A DNA stretch of 64,000 nucleotides, taken from positions 1 through 64,000 of the forward strand of contig CADCJW010000007.1 of NCBI GenBank assembly GCA_902801845.1, read 5' to 3'. The notes beneath the pieces were generated by a model. It worked only from the letters and a program-made list of their open reading frames with translations. It made no database searches and was not told where the DNA came from. Each line of letters opens with the position of its first letter. Within the stretch, counting starts at the first letter, position 1. The position numbers and the translations under genes are program-made. Origin of the DNA: an uncultured Eubacteriales bacterium. Lineage in GTDB: Bacteria; Bacillota; Clostridia; Christensenellales; CAG-138. Below, piece by piece: positions 16,705 to 26,388 of this stretch.

Positions 16705-18069
16705 ATGGAAGCAAACTTCGGATACTTCGGCACCATGGGCGCCATCGCCCTGGCGTTGCTGGCCCTGTTTTGCCTGGATCGGCTCTGTTGCCGCCGGGAA
16801 CCTCCCGAACGGCCCCTGCCCCGGCGGGAGGGAACGATGGAGCTGATGCTGTTTTTGCTGAGCTTCCTCGTTTTATTCCTGCTCAACGATCACCGGTTCG
16901 TCTATTATAACAATTACAGCTACCTGGCGGACGCCCTGCTCCACGGCCACCTGTACGTGGACGGGATGCCGGCGTATCTGGAGTCGGTGGAATTCGGCGG
17001 CCACGTGTACATGCACTTCGCGCCGGGGCCCGCCATCCTGTGCCTGCCCTTCGTGGCCATCTTCGGCATCCAAGGGTTCAACATCGCCTGGCTTTCCCTG
17101 CTGCTGGGGGCGGCCAACACGTCCCTTGCCTACCGGGTGCTCCGGCAGATGGGCATCGGCCGGGACCGGCGGGAGCGGCTCTGGTGCGCGGCCCTGTTGA
17201 CCTTCGGCACGGTCCATTGCTTCCTGGCGGCCCTGGGCCACGGCTGGTTTTTGGGTCACGTGTCCAGCTGGTTCTTCCTGCTCCTCGGCATGGCGTTTTT
17301 GACGGTGCCCGAAGAAAGGCGGAAGGACGTCCACCTGTTCCTGGCCGGATTGTTCTATGGCTGCGCCGTCACCTGCCGGATGCCGAATCTGCTGGGGGCC
17401 CTGTTCTTCTTCGGCTACATCCTGACCCGGTACAAACGGGAAACGTGGCTTCGGTCCCTTCTGTTCTTCTGCCTGGGGGCAGCGGTGCCCGGGGGCCTGT
17501 ACATGGCATACAACTACGTGCGCTTCGGCACCATCATGGACAAGGGCTATAACCTGACCCACCTGAAGGACAAGCACCGGGCTCTGTACCTCGAGATGCA
17601 GGAGCTCCCCAAGGCGGAACAGCTGTCCTATCTCAAGGCGGCGGAAAAAGAGGTGGGCGGCCCCCTGCAAAAGAAATACATAGCCTTCAACCTCTATTCC
17701 ATCTTCCTGCTGGGGCCGGAATTCAAGGCGGAGTACCCTTACGTGATCCCCACCCTGGCGGGGGTGTCCCTCACCCACCTGTCCCCGGCCCTGTACGCCG
17801 CAGGCTGGGTGGACTATCGGAAGGACAAGCTCCCCTGGTTCCTGCTGGCCACGGCCGTGGTCTGCGCCGTGCCCTTCCTTATGAACTACGGCAACGGCTT
17901 TGCCCAGTTCGGCATGCGCTACGCCATGGATTTCATCCCCTACGTGGGCATATTGGCCGCCATGGGCATGACGAGAAAGCCCATGGGCGGATGGAAGGTG
18001 GCGCTGATCCTCCTGTGCATGCTGCTGAACATGTGGGGGCCGGTGTACTGGAATATCTTCTATGCCTGA
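16705..18069 (+). CDS. multi-spanning membrane protein, GT-C glycosyltransferase-like
   Basis: This 454-residue protein has about ten predicted membrane helices. A large extracytoplasmic loop after helix 2 contains NNYSYLADALLHGHLY, which resembles the acidic/polar first loop of lipid-linked sugar transferases (GT39/ArnT-like fold), and a Tyr-rich segment follows. Catalytic function is not certain. ATG 16705 is chosen because the promoter's -10 overlaps the earlier in-frame ATG (16656) and a purine-rich site precedes 16705. Upstream lie the DnaA-box cluster and spo0A; downstream is a LysR gene. No partner genes for a glycosylation pathway are adjacent. Confidence 0.7.
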   Translation: MEANFGYFGTMGAIALALLALFCLDRLCCRREPPERPLPRREGTMELMLFLLSFLVLFLLNDHRFVYYNNYSYLADALLHGHLYVDGMPAYLESVEFGGHVYMHFAPGPAILCLPFVAIFGIQGFNIAWLSLLLGAANTSLAYRVLRQMGIGRDRRERLWCAALLTFGTVHCFLAALGHGWFLGHVSSWFFLLLGMAFLTVPEERRKDVHLFLAGLFYGCAVTCRMPNLLGALFFFGYILTRYKRETWLRSLLFFCLGAAVPGGLYMAYNYVRFGTIMDKGYNLTHLKDKHRALYLEMQELPKAEQLSYLKAAEKEVGGPLQKKYIAFNLYSIFLLGPEFKAEYPYVIPTLAGVSLTHLSPALYAAGWVDYRKDKLPWFLLATAVVCAVPFLMNYGNGFAQFGMRYAMDFIPYVGILAAMGMTRKPMGGWKVALILLCMLLNMWGPVYWNIFYA

Positions 18070-18128
18070 AAACGTGCCGGACGGCGCAAGAGCGATAACA
18101 CCATACGGCTAAGGCCGGGAGGGAACGG

Positions 18129-19076
18129 ATGAACTTTCAAAACCTGCAATATTTTTTGATCGTGACCGAGGAGATGAACGTGACCAGGGCTGCCAAACGG
18201 TTGCACATCTCCGAACAGGCCCTGTCCCGGCAGATCGGCAAGCTGGAGAAGGAGCTGGGAGCCAAGCTCTTTGAGCGGTACCCTCGGTTCACCCTCTCCG
18301 CCGCCGGGAAGCGGCTGAAGGCCGCCGCCGAGCAGATCGGCACCATCGAACGGCAGCTCCATCTGGAGTTGGACGATCTGAACCACAACAACACCGGCGA
18401 GCTCAGGATCGGCGTCAGCTACACCCGGGGCCAGGCCCTTCTCCCCCGGCTGCTGCCCCCCTTCCATCAGAAGCACCCGGGCATCACCGTCACCATCCTG
18501 GAGGGCTCCTCCTCGGAGCTTCAGGACAACCTTTCCAAGGGCCGCATCGACCTGTTCATCGGCTATGTGCCCCGGGACCTGGACGCCTTCGAGGCCGCCG
18601 AGATCGGCCGGGAGCGGCTGTTCCTGGTGGTGCCCAAGCCCTTCATGGAGGAACTATTCGGGGAGCGGGCTGACGAGATGCGCCGCACCTTCGCGGAGGG
18701 GGTGGACATCACCGTCTTCAAGGATCTGCCCTTCATCCTCCTCGATCGGGAGGACCGGGTCCGGCGCATGGCGGACAGGCTCTTCTCCCGGTACGACATC
18801 ACGCCCCGGATCCTGCTGGAGACCCGGAACATCCAGACCGCCTTCGCCTTGGCCATGGAGGGCATGGGTCTCACCATCTACCCGGAGCTGTTTTTGTCCA
18901 GCCGCTCCCTGCTTCCCTCGGGCCAGGCCGCCCGGGACGCGGTGGACGCCTTCCCCCTGGACAGCGACCTTGCCCAGACCATCGTGGTGGCCTACCATCC
19001 GGAAAAGTATCTCTCCATCGCCGCCCGGGACTTCATCCAGGAGGCCCAGAGCATCCTGCAGGGGGAGCATCCGTAA
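18129..19076 (+). CDS. LysR-family transcriptional regulator
   Basis: This 315-residue protein has an N-terminal winged helix-turn-helix (MNFQNLQYFLIVTEEMNV, then AAKRLHISEQALSRQIGKLE) and a C-terminal LysR substrate-binding domain from about residue 90, beginning ELRIGVSYTRGQALLP. The effector is unknown. It lies 59 bases after the membrane protein and 218 bases before the korDABC-B12 group on the same strand. A 16-bp perfect inverted repeat between it and korD is a possible operator, so control of the ferredoxin oxidoreductase genes is plausible. Confidence 0.93.
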   Translation: MNFQNLQYFLIVTEEMNVTRAAKRLHISEQALSRQIGKLEKELGAKLFERYPRFTLSAAGKRLKAAAEQIGTIERQLHLELDDLNHNNTGELRIGVSYTRGQALLPRLLPPFHQKHPGITVTILEGSSSELQDNLSKGRIDLFIGYVPRDLDAFEAAEIGRERLFLVVPKPFMEELFGERADEMRRTFAEGVDITVFKDLPFILLDREDRVRRMADRLFSRYDITPRILLETRNIQTAFALAMEGMGLTIYPELFLSSRSLLPSGQAARDAVDAFPLDSDLAQTIVVAYHPEKYLSIAARDFIQEAQSILQGEHP

Positions 19077-19101
19077 TTTCACCTGCAACATATATCCTTT
19101 T

Positions 19102-19148
19102 TGCAAGCAATCCTGCAACCTGTGTCGATGGCTGCAGGATTGCTTGCA
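19102..19148. other. 16-bp perfect inverted repeat upstream of korD
   Basis: The arms 19102-19117 and 19133-19148 are perfectly complementary around a 15-base loop, with no T-run after them. A second, shorter repeat (AACAACC 19175-19181 with GGTTGTT 19187-19193) lies closer to the promoter. They could end the LysR transcript or serve as LysR operators. Confidence 0.6.
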
Positions 19149-19234
19149 TTATGGTTTCAACCGGCTCGCTTTTTAACAACCAAAAGGTTGTTGCACACCC
19201 GCCCATAAAACTGCTTTTCCATTTCTCCCGGGCA

Positions 19235-19243
19235 TGGTATCAT
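19235..19243 (+). promoter_or_regulatory. extended -10 promoter of the kor operon
   Basis: TGGTATCAT at 19235-19243 is an extended -10 element 51 bases before korD. The -35 region (TTTTCC at 19215-19220, 17-base spacing) is poor, which suggests help from an activator such as the neighbouring LysR protein. Confidence 0.5.
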
Positions 19244-19294
19244 ACTAAAAGGATGTTTTATACTTCCGTTATTTATCATGGAAAGGGGAAACAC

Positions 19295-19501
19295 ATGGTT
19301 AACAAACGGCTGATCATCAATGAGAAGTGGTGCAAGGGCTGCGGGATCTGCGTGGCCTTCTGCCCCAAGCAGGTGCTCGTGCTGAAGAAGGGGAAGGTCA
19401 CCAAGGCCAACCCTGACGCCTGCATCAAGTGCGGGCAGTGCGAACAGAGGTGTCCCGACTACGCCATCTATCTGGAAAAAGTTGAGGAGGGTGCAAACTA
19501 A
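19295..19501 (+). CDS. korD: 2-oxoacid:ferredoxin oxidoreductase, ferredoxin-like delta subunit
   Basis: This 68-residue protein with two [4Fe-4S] motifs, CKGCGICVAFCPK and CIKCGQCEQRCPD, passes electrons from the TPP centre to ferredoxin. ATG 19295 follows a GAAAGGGG site; a longer in-frame reading has no ferredoxin features and crosses the promoter. The TAA overlaps the korA ATG by one base. The short delta subunit followed by alpha, beta and gamma is the classic four-subunit KOR/VOR arrangement. Confidence 0.92.
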   Translation: MVNKRLIINEKWCKGCGICVAFCPKQVLVLKKGKVTKANPDACIKCGQCEQRCPDYAIYLEKVEEGAN

Positions 19502-20628
19502 TGGGTAAGAAAGTTTTAATGCAGGGCAACGAAGCCTGCGTCATGGGCGCCATCGCCGCCGGTATGCGGTTCTTCGCCGGATACCCCATCACGCCCTCCA
19601 CCGAGATCGCTGAGATCTCCGCCCAGGAGCTGCCCAAGGTGGGCGGCCGCTTCCTCCAGATGGAGGACGAGATCTCCGGCGCTGCCGCCGCCATCGGCGC
19701 GTCCGTGGCCGGCGTCAAGGCCATGACCGCCACCTCCGGCCCGGGCTTCTCCCTGAAGCAGGAGCACATCGGCTACGCCGCCGAGGCTGAGATCCCCGTG
19801 GTGGTGGTGGACGTGCAGCGCGTGGGCCCCTCCACGGGCCTTCCCACCAGCCCCGCCCAGGGCGACCTCATGCAGGCTCGCTGGGGCACTCACGGCGACC
19901 ATCCCGCCATCGTCATCTCCCCCGCTACCGTGAAGGAGACCTATCTCGAGGCCGTCCGCTGCTTCAACCTGGCGGAGAAGTATCGGACCCCCGTCATCTT
20001 CCTCATGGACGAGATGGTGGGCCACCTCCGCGAGGGCATCGAGATCCCCGAAGCCGACGAGCTGGAGGTCATCGACCGCACCGTCAACAAGAACCTGACC
20101 GACGAGCAGGCCTACGCCATCCCCGAGGGCAAGTACGCTCCCGAGATGGCTCCCTTCGGCGAGGGCATGCACTACAACATCTCCGGTCTGTTCCACGATG
20201 AGACCGGCTTCCCCCGCGGCACCGCTCAGAGCTATGAGAAGTTCATGAACCGGCTGCTGGACAAGGTAGAGAAGAACCGGGCCGACATCGAGAAGTGGGA
20301 AGAGAGGTTCCTGGACGACGCCGAGATCGCCGTGGTCAGCTTCGGCGGCGCCGCCCGTTCCGCTGAGGAAGCGGTCATCGAGGCCCGTAAGCAGGGCATC
20401 AAGGCGGGTCTGTTCCGTCCCATCACCGTGTGGCCCTTCCCCGAGAAGGCTTTGGAAGAGCTGGCCAAGAAGGTCAAGCGCTTCCTGGTGGTGGAGAACA
20501 ACGCCGGTCAGATGGTCATCGAAGTGAAGGCCCATGCCGGCAACGTGCCCGTGGACTTCCTGGGCCGGTTCAACGGCTCCGTGGTGGATCCCGACGAAGT
20601 GCTCGCGAAACTCAAGGAGGAGGCATAA
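19501..20628 (+). CDS. korA: 2-oxoacid:ferredoxin oxidoreductase alpha subunit
   Basis: This 375-residue alpha subunit carries the FFAGYPITPSTEIAE motif near residue 25 and the TSGPGFSLKQEHIGYA segment, both hallmarks of 2-oxoglutarate- and 2-ketoisovalerate-type ferredoxin oxidoreductases. With KorB it binds TPP and the 2-oxoacid and forms acyl-CoA, CO2 and reduced ferredoxin. 2-Oxoglutarate is favoured because genes for methylmalonyl-CoA conversion follow, but the substrate is inferred from context. Confidence 0.93.
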   Translation: MGKKVLMQGNEACVMGAIAAGMRFFAGYPITPSTEIAEISAQELPKVGGRFLQMEDEISGAAAAIGASVAGVKAMTATSGPGFSLKQEHIGYAAEAEIPVVVVDVQRVGPSTGLPTSPAQGDLMQARWGTHGDHPAIVISPATVKETYLEAVRCFNLAEKYRTPVIFLMDEMVGHLREGIEIPEADELEVIDRTVNKNLTDEQAYAIPEGKYAPEMAPFGEGMHYNISGLFHDETGFPRGTAQSYEKFMNRLLDKVEKNRADIEKWEERFLDDAEIAVVSFGGAARSAEEAVIEARKQGIKAGLFRPITVWPFPEKALEELAKKVKRFLVVENNAGQMVIEVKAHAGNVPVDFLGRFNGSVVDPDEVLAKLKEEA

Positions 20629-20631
20629 GCT

Positions 20632-21453
20632 ATGGCAAGCGAATTGATCAACAACACCATGCGGCTTCGGAACCTGCCGCACATCTGGTGCCCCGGCTGC
20701 GGCAACGGCATCCTCATGCGGGACGTGGCCCAGGCCATCACCAACCTGGGGCTTGACCGCGACAAGGTGGTCATCGTCTCCGGTATCGGCTGCTCCTCCC
20801 GGGCCGCCGGCTACATGAACTACAACACCCTGCACACCACCCATGGCCGGGCCATCGCCTTCGCCACGGGCATCAAGATGGCCAAGCCCGAGCTCACCGT
20901 CATCGTCATCACCGGCGACGGCGACAGCTCCGCCATCGGCGGCAACCACCTGATCCACGCCGCCCGCCGGAACATCGACCTCACCGTGGTCGTGTTCAAC
21001 AACAACATCTACGGCATGACCGGCGGTCAGTTCTCGCCCACCACGCCCACCGGCTCCTTCGCCACCACGGCCCCCTACGGCAGCATCGACCGTACCTTCG
21101 ACCTGCCCACACTGGCCATGGGCGCCGGCGCCACCTACGCCGCCCGGGGTTCCGCCTATCACGTGCCCCAGACCACCAAGCTCATCCAGGACGGTATCGC
21201 CCACAAGGGCTTCGCCCTCATCGACTGCATGGCTGTCTGCCCCACCTACTACGGCCGCAAGAACAAGAAGGGCGACGCCGTGAAGATGATGACCTGGCAG
21301 AAGGAGAACGTGGTGCTGAAGGCCAAGGCCGACACCATGACCCCCGAAGAGCTGGAAGGTAAGGCCGTCATCGGCTGCTTCCGCAACGAGCCCGAAGTGC
21401 CCGAGTACACCGCGGAGTACACCAAGCTCATCGAACGACTGAAGAAGGCATAA
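20632..21453 (+). CDS. korB: 2-oxoacid:ferredoxin oxidoreductase beta subunit
   Basis: This 273-residue TPP-binding beta subunit has the Cys pair in HIWCPGCGNG near residue 20. The TPP/Mg signature is GDGDSSAIGGNHLIHAARRN followed by FNNNIYGMTGGQ. It starts three bases after korA and ends 15 bases before korC. The GQFSPTTP and CMAVCPTYYGRKNK stretches match KorB/OorB rather than pyruvate enzymes. Confidence 0.94.
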   Translation: MASELINNTMRLRNLPHIWCPGCGNGILMRDVAQAITNLGLDRDKVVIVSGIGCSSRAAGYMNYNTLHTTHGRAIAFATGIKMAKPELTVIVITGDGDSSAIGGNHLIHAARRNIDLTVVVFNNNIYGMTGGQFSPTTPTGSFATTAPYGSIDRTFDLPTLAMGAGATYAARGSAYHVPQTTKLIQDGIAHKGFALIDCMAVCPTYYGRKNKKGDAVKMMTWQKENVVLKAKADTMTPEELEGKAVIGCFRNEPEVPEYTAEYTKLIERLKKA

Positions 21454-21468
21454 AAGGAGAGAAATACT

Positions 21469-21999
21469 ATGCGTAATAGAGAAGAGATCAGGCTCGTCGG
21501 CAGCGGCGGCCAGGGCGTCATTCTTGCTTCCGTCATTCTCGCTGAGGCGGCGATCCTCGCCGGCAAAAACGCGGCCCAGAGCCAGAGCTACGGCCCCGAG
21601 GCCCGCGGCGGCGCCTGCATGGCCCAGGCGGTCATCAGCAACGGCGATCTTGGCTTCCCCAAGGTCCGCGTCCCCAGCTTCCTCATGGCTCTCACCGAGC
21701 AGTCCCTGGAGAAGTACGGCAAGAACCTGCCTGAGGACACCATCATCCTGGTGGACAGCTCCCTGGAGATCCCCGATTGGCTTGCCGCCCGCAAGTACTA
21801 TCAGGCGCCCATCCTGCAGGCCGCCATCGAGCAGGTGGGTAAGGCCCAGACCGCCAACATCGTGTCCGTGGCCGTGGTGAACAAGCTCCTGGATCTGGTT
21901 CCCCCCGAGGTGCTGAAGGAGGCCGTCGCGGCCCGCATCCCCAAGGGCACCGAGGCCGCCAACTTCAAAGCTCTTGAAGTCGGCATGAATCTGCTGTAA
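21469..21999 (+). CDS. korC: 2-oxoacid:ferredoxin oxidoreductase gamma subunit
   Basis: This 176-residue gamma subunit has the GSGGQGVILASVILAEAA nucleotide-fold-like start and the QSQSYGPEARGG motif, both diagnostic of the POR/KOR gamma family, which contacts the CoA site. AAAGGAGAG precedes the ATG. It is the last subunit gene of korDABC. The B12-binding gene follows 39 bases later in the same direction and is probably cotranscribed. Confidence 0.94.
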   Translation: MRNREEIRLVGSGGQGVILASVILAEAAILAGKNAAQSQSYGPEARGGACMAQAVISNGDLGFPKVRVPSFLMALTEQSLEKYGKNLPEDTIILVDSSLEIPDWLAARKYYQAPILQAAIEQVGKAQTANIVSVAVVNKLLDLVPPEVLKEAVAARIPKGTEAANFKALEVGMNLL

Positions 22000-22038
22000 G
22001 ACAAACTGCCGCCGGATCGGGTTTAGGAGGAACACGCT

Positions 22039-22440
22039 ATGGAACGAAAACTGAAAATGCGTGTCCTCATCGCCAAGCCCGGCCTGGGCGGCCATGACCG
22101 GCGCGCCAAGCAGATCGCCCAGGGGCTCAAGGAGCAGGGCTTCGAGGTGATCTTCACCGGCCTTCGCCAGACCCCCAGCCAGATCGTGGACGCCGCCCTC
22201 CTTCATGAGGTGGACGCGGTGGGCCTGAGCCTGTCCGACATGGTTCAGGGATCCTTGGCGACCCAGATGCAAAGCCTCATAGCCAGGGACGTGGTCCTCT
22301 TCGGCTTCGGCAGCATCCGGGAGGAGGACGTGCCCGCCCTTCTGGGCGCCGGGCTGGAGGCCGTGTTCCCCGCGGAATCCTCCGTGGAGGATATGGCGGA
22401 CTTCCTGCGGCGTCGCTGTGCGCTGACCGGGACCTATTGA
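22039..22440 (+). CDS. stand-alone cobalamin-binding domain protein (mutase small-domain-like)
   Basis: This 133-residue protein resembles the C-terminal B12 domain of methylmalonyl-CoA mutase: MRVLIAKPGLGGHDRRAKQIAQGLKEQGFEVIF, then VDAVGLSLSDM and FGFGS. The ligand histidine of the DxHxxG motif is kept, but Asp is replaced by Gly and the last Gly by Arg (GGHDRR). AGGAGG at 22026-22031 precedes the ATG. The catalytic mutase subunit is not in the window. It could be a detached mutase subunit, a cobalamin carrier or a paralogue that has lost B12 binding. Confidence 0.8.
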   Translation: MERKLKMRVLIAKPGLGGHDRRAKQIAQGLKEQGFEVIFTGLRQTPSQIVDAALLHEVDAVGLSLSDMVQGSLATQMQSLIARDVVLFGFGSIREEDVPALLGAGLEAVFPAESSVEDMADFLRRRCALTGTY

Positions 22441-22443
22441 AAA

Positions 22444-22486
22444 GAAGGCGTGCGCCCACCGTGACGCACGCCTTCCCGTATTTTTG
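22444..22486 (+). terminator. Rho-independent terminator after the kor/B12 unit
   Basis: An 11-bp perfect stem (22444-22454 with 22465-22475) is followed by five Ts at 22481-22485. It separates the kor-B12 unit from the epimerase/mmdA pair, though some read-through is possible. Confidence 0.85.
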
Positions 22487-22515
22487 AAATCAAAATGCAA
22501 ACAGGAGGATTGATT

Positions 22516-22920
22516 ATGGAACTCAAACGCGTTGACCATATCGGTATCGCCGTGAAGAATCTGGACGAGGCTGTGAACTTCTACGAGACCGCCATCGGCC
22601 TCAAGGCCGTGGGCTTCGAAACCGTGGAGGAGCAGAAGGTGAAGGTCGCCTTCCTGCCCTGCGGCGACAGCGAGCTGGAGCTTTTGGAGAGCACCGAGCC
22701 CGATGGCCCCATCGCCCGCTTCATCGAGAAGAACGGCCCCGGCATCCAGCACATCGCCATCCGGGTGGACGACATCGACAAGGCTCTCGAGGAGCTGAAG
22801 GAGAAGGGCGTCCGCCTCATCGACCAGACCCCCCGCTACGGCGCTGGCGGCGCGCGCATCGCGTTCGTCCATCCCAAGGCCACCGGCGGCGTGCTGCTGG
22901 AGCTCACCCAGCGGATGTAA
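22516..22920 (+). CDS. mce: methylmalonyl-CoA epimerase
   Basis: This 134-residue vicinal-oxygen-chelate protein interconverts (R)- and (S)-methylmalonyl-CoA. The MELKRVDHIGIAVKNLDEAV start, the metal ligands His in VDHIGIAV and in GIQHIAIRVDD, and the Glu near the C-terminus in GVLLELTQ match the family. ATG 22516 sits 7 bases after AGGAGG; an upstream in-frame start adds only seven residues. It is followed 12 bases later by mmdA, the classic epimerase-decarboxylase pairing. Confidence 0.93.
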   Translation: MELKRVDHIGIAVKNLDEAVNFYETAIGLKAVGFETVEEQKVKVAFLPCGDSELELLESTEPDGPIARFIEKNGPGIQHIAIRVDDIDKALEELKEKGVRLIDQTPRYGAGGARIAFVHPKATGGVLLELTQRM

Positions 22921-22932
22921 TGAGGTGAAAGC

Positions 22933-24519
22933 ATGACGACTCAGGAAAAAATCTACGATTTTCAGGCGCGCTGCGAAAAGATCCTCGCCATGGGCGGGGA
23001 CAAGGCCGTAGAGAAGCAGCATGGCCGGGGCAAGTTCACCGCCCGCGAGCGGCTGGACATGCTCTTTGACGAGGGCACCTTCAAGGAGGTGGACCGGTTC
23101 GTCAACCATCGCTGCAACAACTTCGGTATGGAGAAAAAGGTCGTGGCGGCCGACGGCGTGGTCACGGGCTACGGTCTCGTGGACGGCCGGAAGGTCTTCG
23201 CCTATGCCCAGGACTTCACCAGCGTGGGCGGCGCTCTGGGCGAGATGCACGCGGCCAAGATCTGCAAGGTCATGGACATGGCCCTGGAAGCCGGCTGCCC
23301 CTGCATCGGCCTCAACGACTCCGGCGGCGCCCGTATCCAGGAGGCGGTGGACGCCCTCTCCGGCTACGGCCAGATCTTCCGCCGCAACTCCCTGGCCTCC
23401 GGTCTCATCCCCCAGATCTCCGTGATCATGGGGCCCTGCGCCGGCGGCGCGGTCTATAGCCCGGCGCTCACCGACCTCATCATCATGGTGGATCAGAAGA
23501 GCCAGATGTTCATCACCGGCCCCCGGGTCATCGAAGCCACCACCGGTGAAAAGGTCTCCGAGGAGGAGCTGGGCGGCGCCAACACCCAGACCTCCGTCTC
23601 CGGCGTAGCCCATCTCATGGCCGCCGACGAGGAGGAGGCCATCTGGTTCATCCGGATGATCCTATCCTACCTGCCCAGCAGTGCCCGGGACAAGGCCCCC
23701 GTCTATGAGTACGAGCGCGGCGACGAGTACCGCCCCCTCCTCAACGACATCGTGCCCGACAGCTCCCGCCGCGCCTACGACGTGCGCACGGTCATCGGTG
23801 AGATCGCCGATCCCGAGACCTTCTTCGAGCTGCAGCCCAACTACGCCACCAACATCGTCACCGGCTTCGGCCGGATCGGCGGCCGGTCCGTGGGCTTCAT
23901 CTGCAACCAGCCCATGATCATGGGCGGGTGCCTGGACATCAACGCCTCCGACAAGGCCTCCCGGTTCATCCAGATGTGCGACGCCTTCGGGCTCCCCCTC
24001 ATCAACCTGGTCGACGTGCCCGGGTTCCTTCCCGGCACCAACCAGGAGTTCGGCGGCATCATCCGTCACGGCGCCAAGCTCCTCTACGTCTACTCCGTGG
24101 CCGAGAGCCCCAAGATCACCGTGATCATGCGCAAGGCCTACGGCGGCAGCTACCTCGCCATGTGCTCCAAGGATCTGGGCGCCGATATGGTGCTGGCCTG
24201 GCCCACCAGCGAGATCGCCGTCATGGGCGCCGAGGGCGCTGCCAACATCATCTTCGCCAAGGACATCAAGGCCGCCAAGGACAACGCCATCGCCGCCGGC
24301 AGCGACGAGGCCGCCGCCAAGGCCGCTGCGGAGACCGTCCGTCAGGAGAAGATCGCAGAGTACACCGCCCAGTTCGCCACGCCCTATGTGGCCGCTTCCC
24401 ACGGCTATGTAGATTGCGTCATCGAGCCCGCCGAGACCCGGGAATACATCCTGGATGCTCTGGAGCTCTTCGAGAACAAGAAGCGGGAAGGCCGCGTCCG
24501 CGGCAACATGCCCCTCTGA
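22933..24519 (+). CDS. mmdA: methylmalonyl-CoA decarboxylase / acyl-CoA carboxylase carboxyltransferase subunit
   Basis: This 528-residue carboxyltransferase moves a carboxyl group between methylmalonyl-CoA (or propionyl-CoA) and biotin. Family motifs include KFTARERLDMLFD, the oxyanion-hole stretches SGGARIQEAVDALSGYG and GPCAGGAVYSPALTD, and MGAEGAANIIF. The product of a Na+-pumping decarboxylase would need membrane and biotin-carrier subunits (mmdB, mmdC, mmdD), which are not adjacent here. Transcarboxylation or carboxylation therefore cannot be excluded. It is probably cotranscribed with mce. Confidence 0.93.
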   Translation: MTTQEKIYDFQARCEKILAMGGDKAVEKQHGRGKFTARERLDMLFDEGTFKEVDRFVNHRCNNFGMEKKVVAADGVVTGYGLVDGRKVFAYAQDFTSVGGALGEMHAAKICKVMDMALEAGCPCIGLNDSGGARIQEAVDALSGYGQIFRRNSLASGLIPQISVIMGPCAGGAVYSPALTDLIIMVDQKSQMFITGPRVIEATTGEKVSEEELGGANTQTSVSGVAHLMAADEEEAIWFIRMILSYLPSSARDKAPVYEYERGDEYRPLLNDIVPDSSRRAYDVRTVIGEIADPETFFELQPNYATNIVTGFGRIGGRSVGFICNQPMIMGGCLDINASDKASRFIQMCDAFGLPLINLVDVPGFLPGTNQEFGGIIRHGAKLLYVYSVAESPKITVIMRKAYGGSYLAMCSKDLGADMVLAWPTSEIAVMGAEGAANIIFAKDIKAAKDNAIAAGSDEAAAKAAAETVRQEKIAEYTAQFATPYVAASHGYVDCVIEPAETREYILDALELFENKKREGRVRGNMPL

Positions 24520-24534
24520 TCCTGTACCAATGCA

Positions 24535-24565
24535 AAGGACGCTGCTTCGGCAGCGTCCTTTTCTG
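24535..24565 (+). terminator. terminator after mmdA
   Basis: An 11-bp GC-rich stem (24535-24545 with 24550-24560) closes on a TTCG tetraloop and is followed by a T-rich tail. It ends the mce-mmdA transcript 16 bases after the stop. Confidence 0.9.
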
Positions 24566-24656
24566 TTATTTTGCGGGGATCGAAAAAGGATCGTGTGCTG
24601 AGAGAAAAGGGGTCTGCACGGAGACGGACGCCTGCAGGAGAAGCGCCGATGCGTCC

Positions 24657-24685
24657 TTGCATTTTCCCAAAAAACATGCTATATT
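24657..24685 (+). promoter_or_regulatory. promoter of the glycerol operon
   Basis: TTGCAT (24657-24662), a 17-base spacer ending in TGC, and TATATT (24680-24685) form a strong extended -10 promoter. It lies 185 bases before glpK and leaves a long leader. Confidence 0.75.
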
Positions 24686-24765
24686 CATAGGGCTGTGAAA
24701 CAATGTGCGACCGGTGAGGTATGATAAGCGGCATGACACGCAGGCATACGAATATCGAAACATAC

Positions 24766-24822
24766 AAAAACCATACGTTCCTTGAGGGACGCATGGTTTT
24801 TGTTCTGTCACAAAGCTTTGTG
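24766..24822 (+). terminator. leader terminator/attenuator before glpK
   Basis: AAAAACCAT (24766-24774) plus the following bases pairs with GGGACGCATGGTTTTT (ending 24801), giving a stem of about 15 bp whose 3' arm runs straight into a T-rich tail. It lies between the promoter and glpK with no gene in front of it, so it is placed to attenuate the glycerol operon. Firmicute glp leaders are often read through by the antiterminator GlpP. A 14-bp palindrome (24809-24822) follows immediately. Confidence 0.7.
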
Positions 24823-24869
24823 TATCCGCTTACAGAGCGAATGTCACGATAAAGGAGGCCGAAACGCGA

Positions 24870-26375
<1,506 letters not shown>

Positions 26376-26388
26376 AGGAGAGAGAACG

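Noticed and set aside
19516..23613. A 1365-codon open frame antisense to korA through mce and part of mmdA
   Set aside because: Shadow of GC-rich coding DNA. It crosses several genes with clear families and has no ribosome site or recognisable domain.
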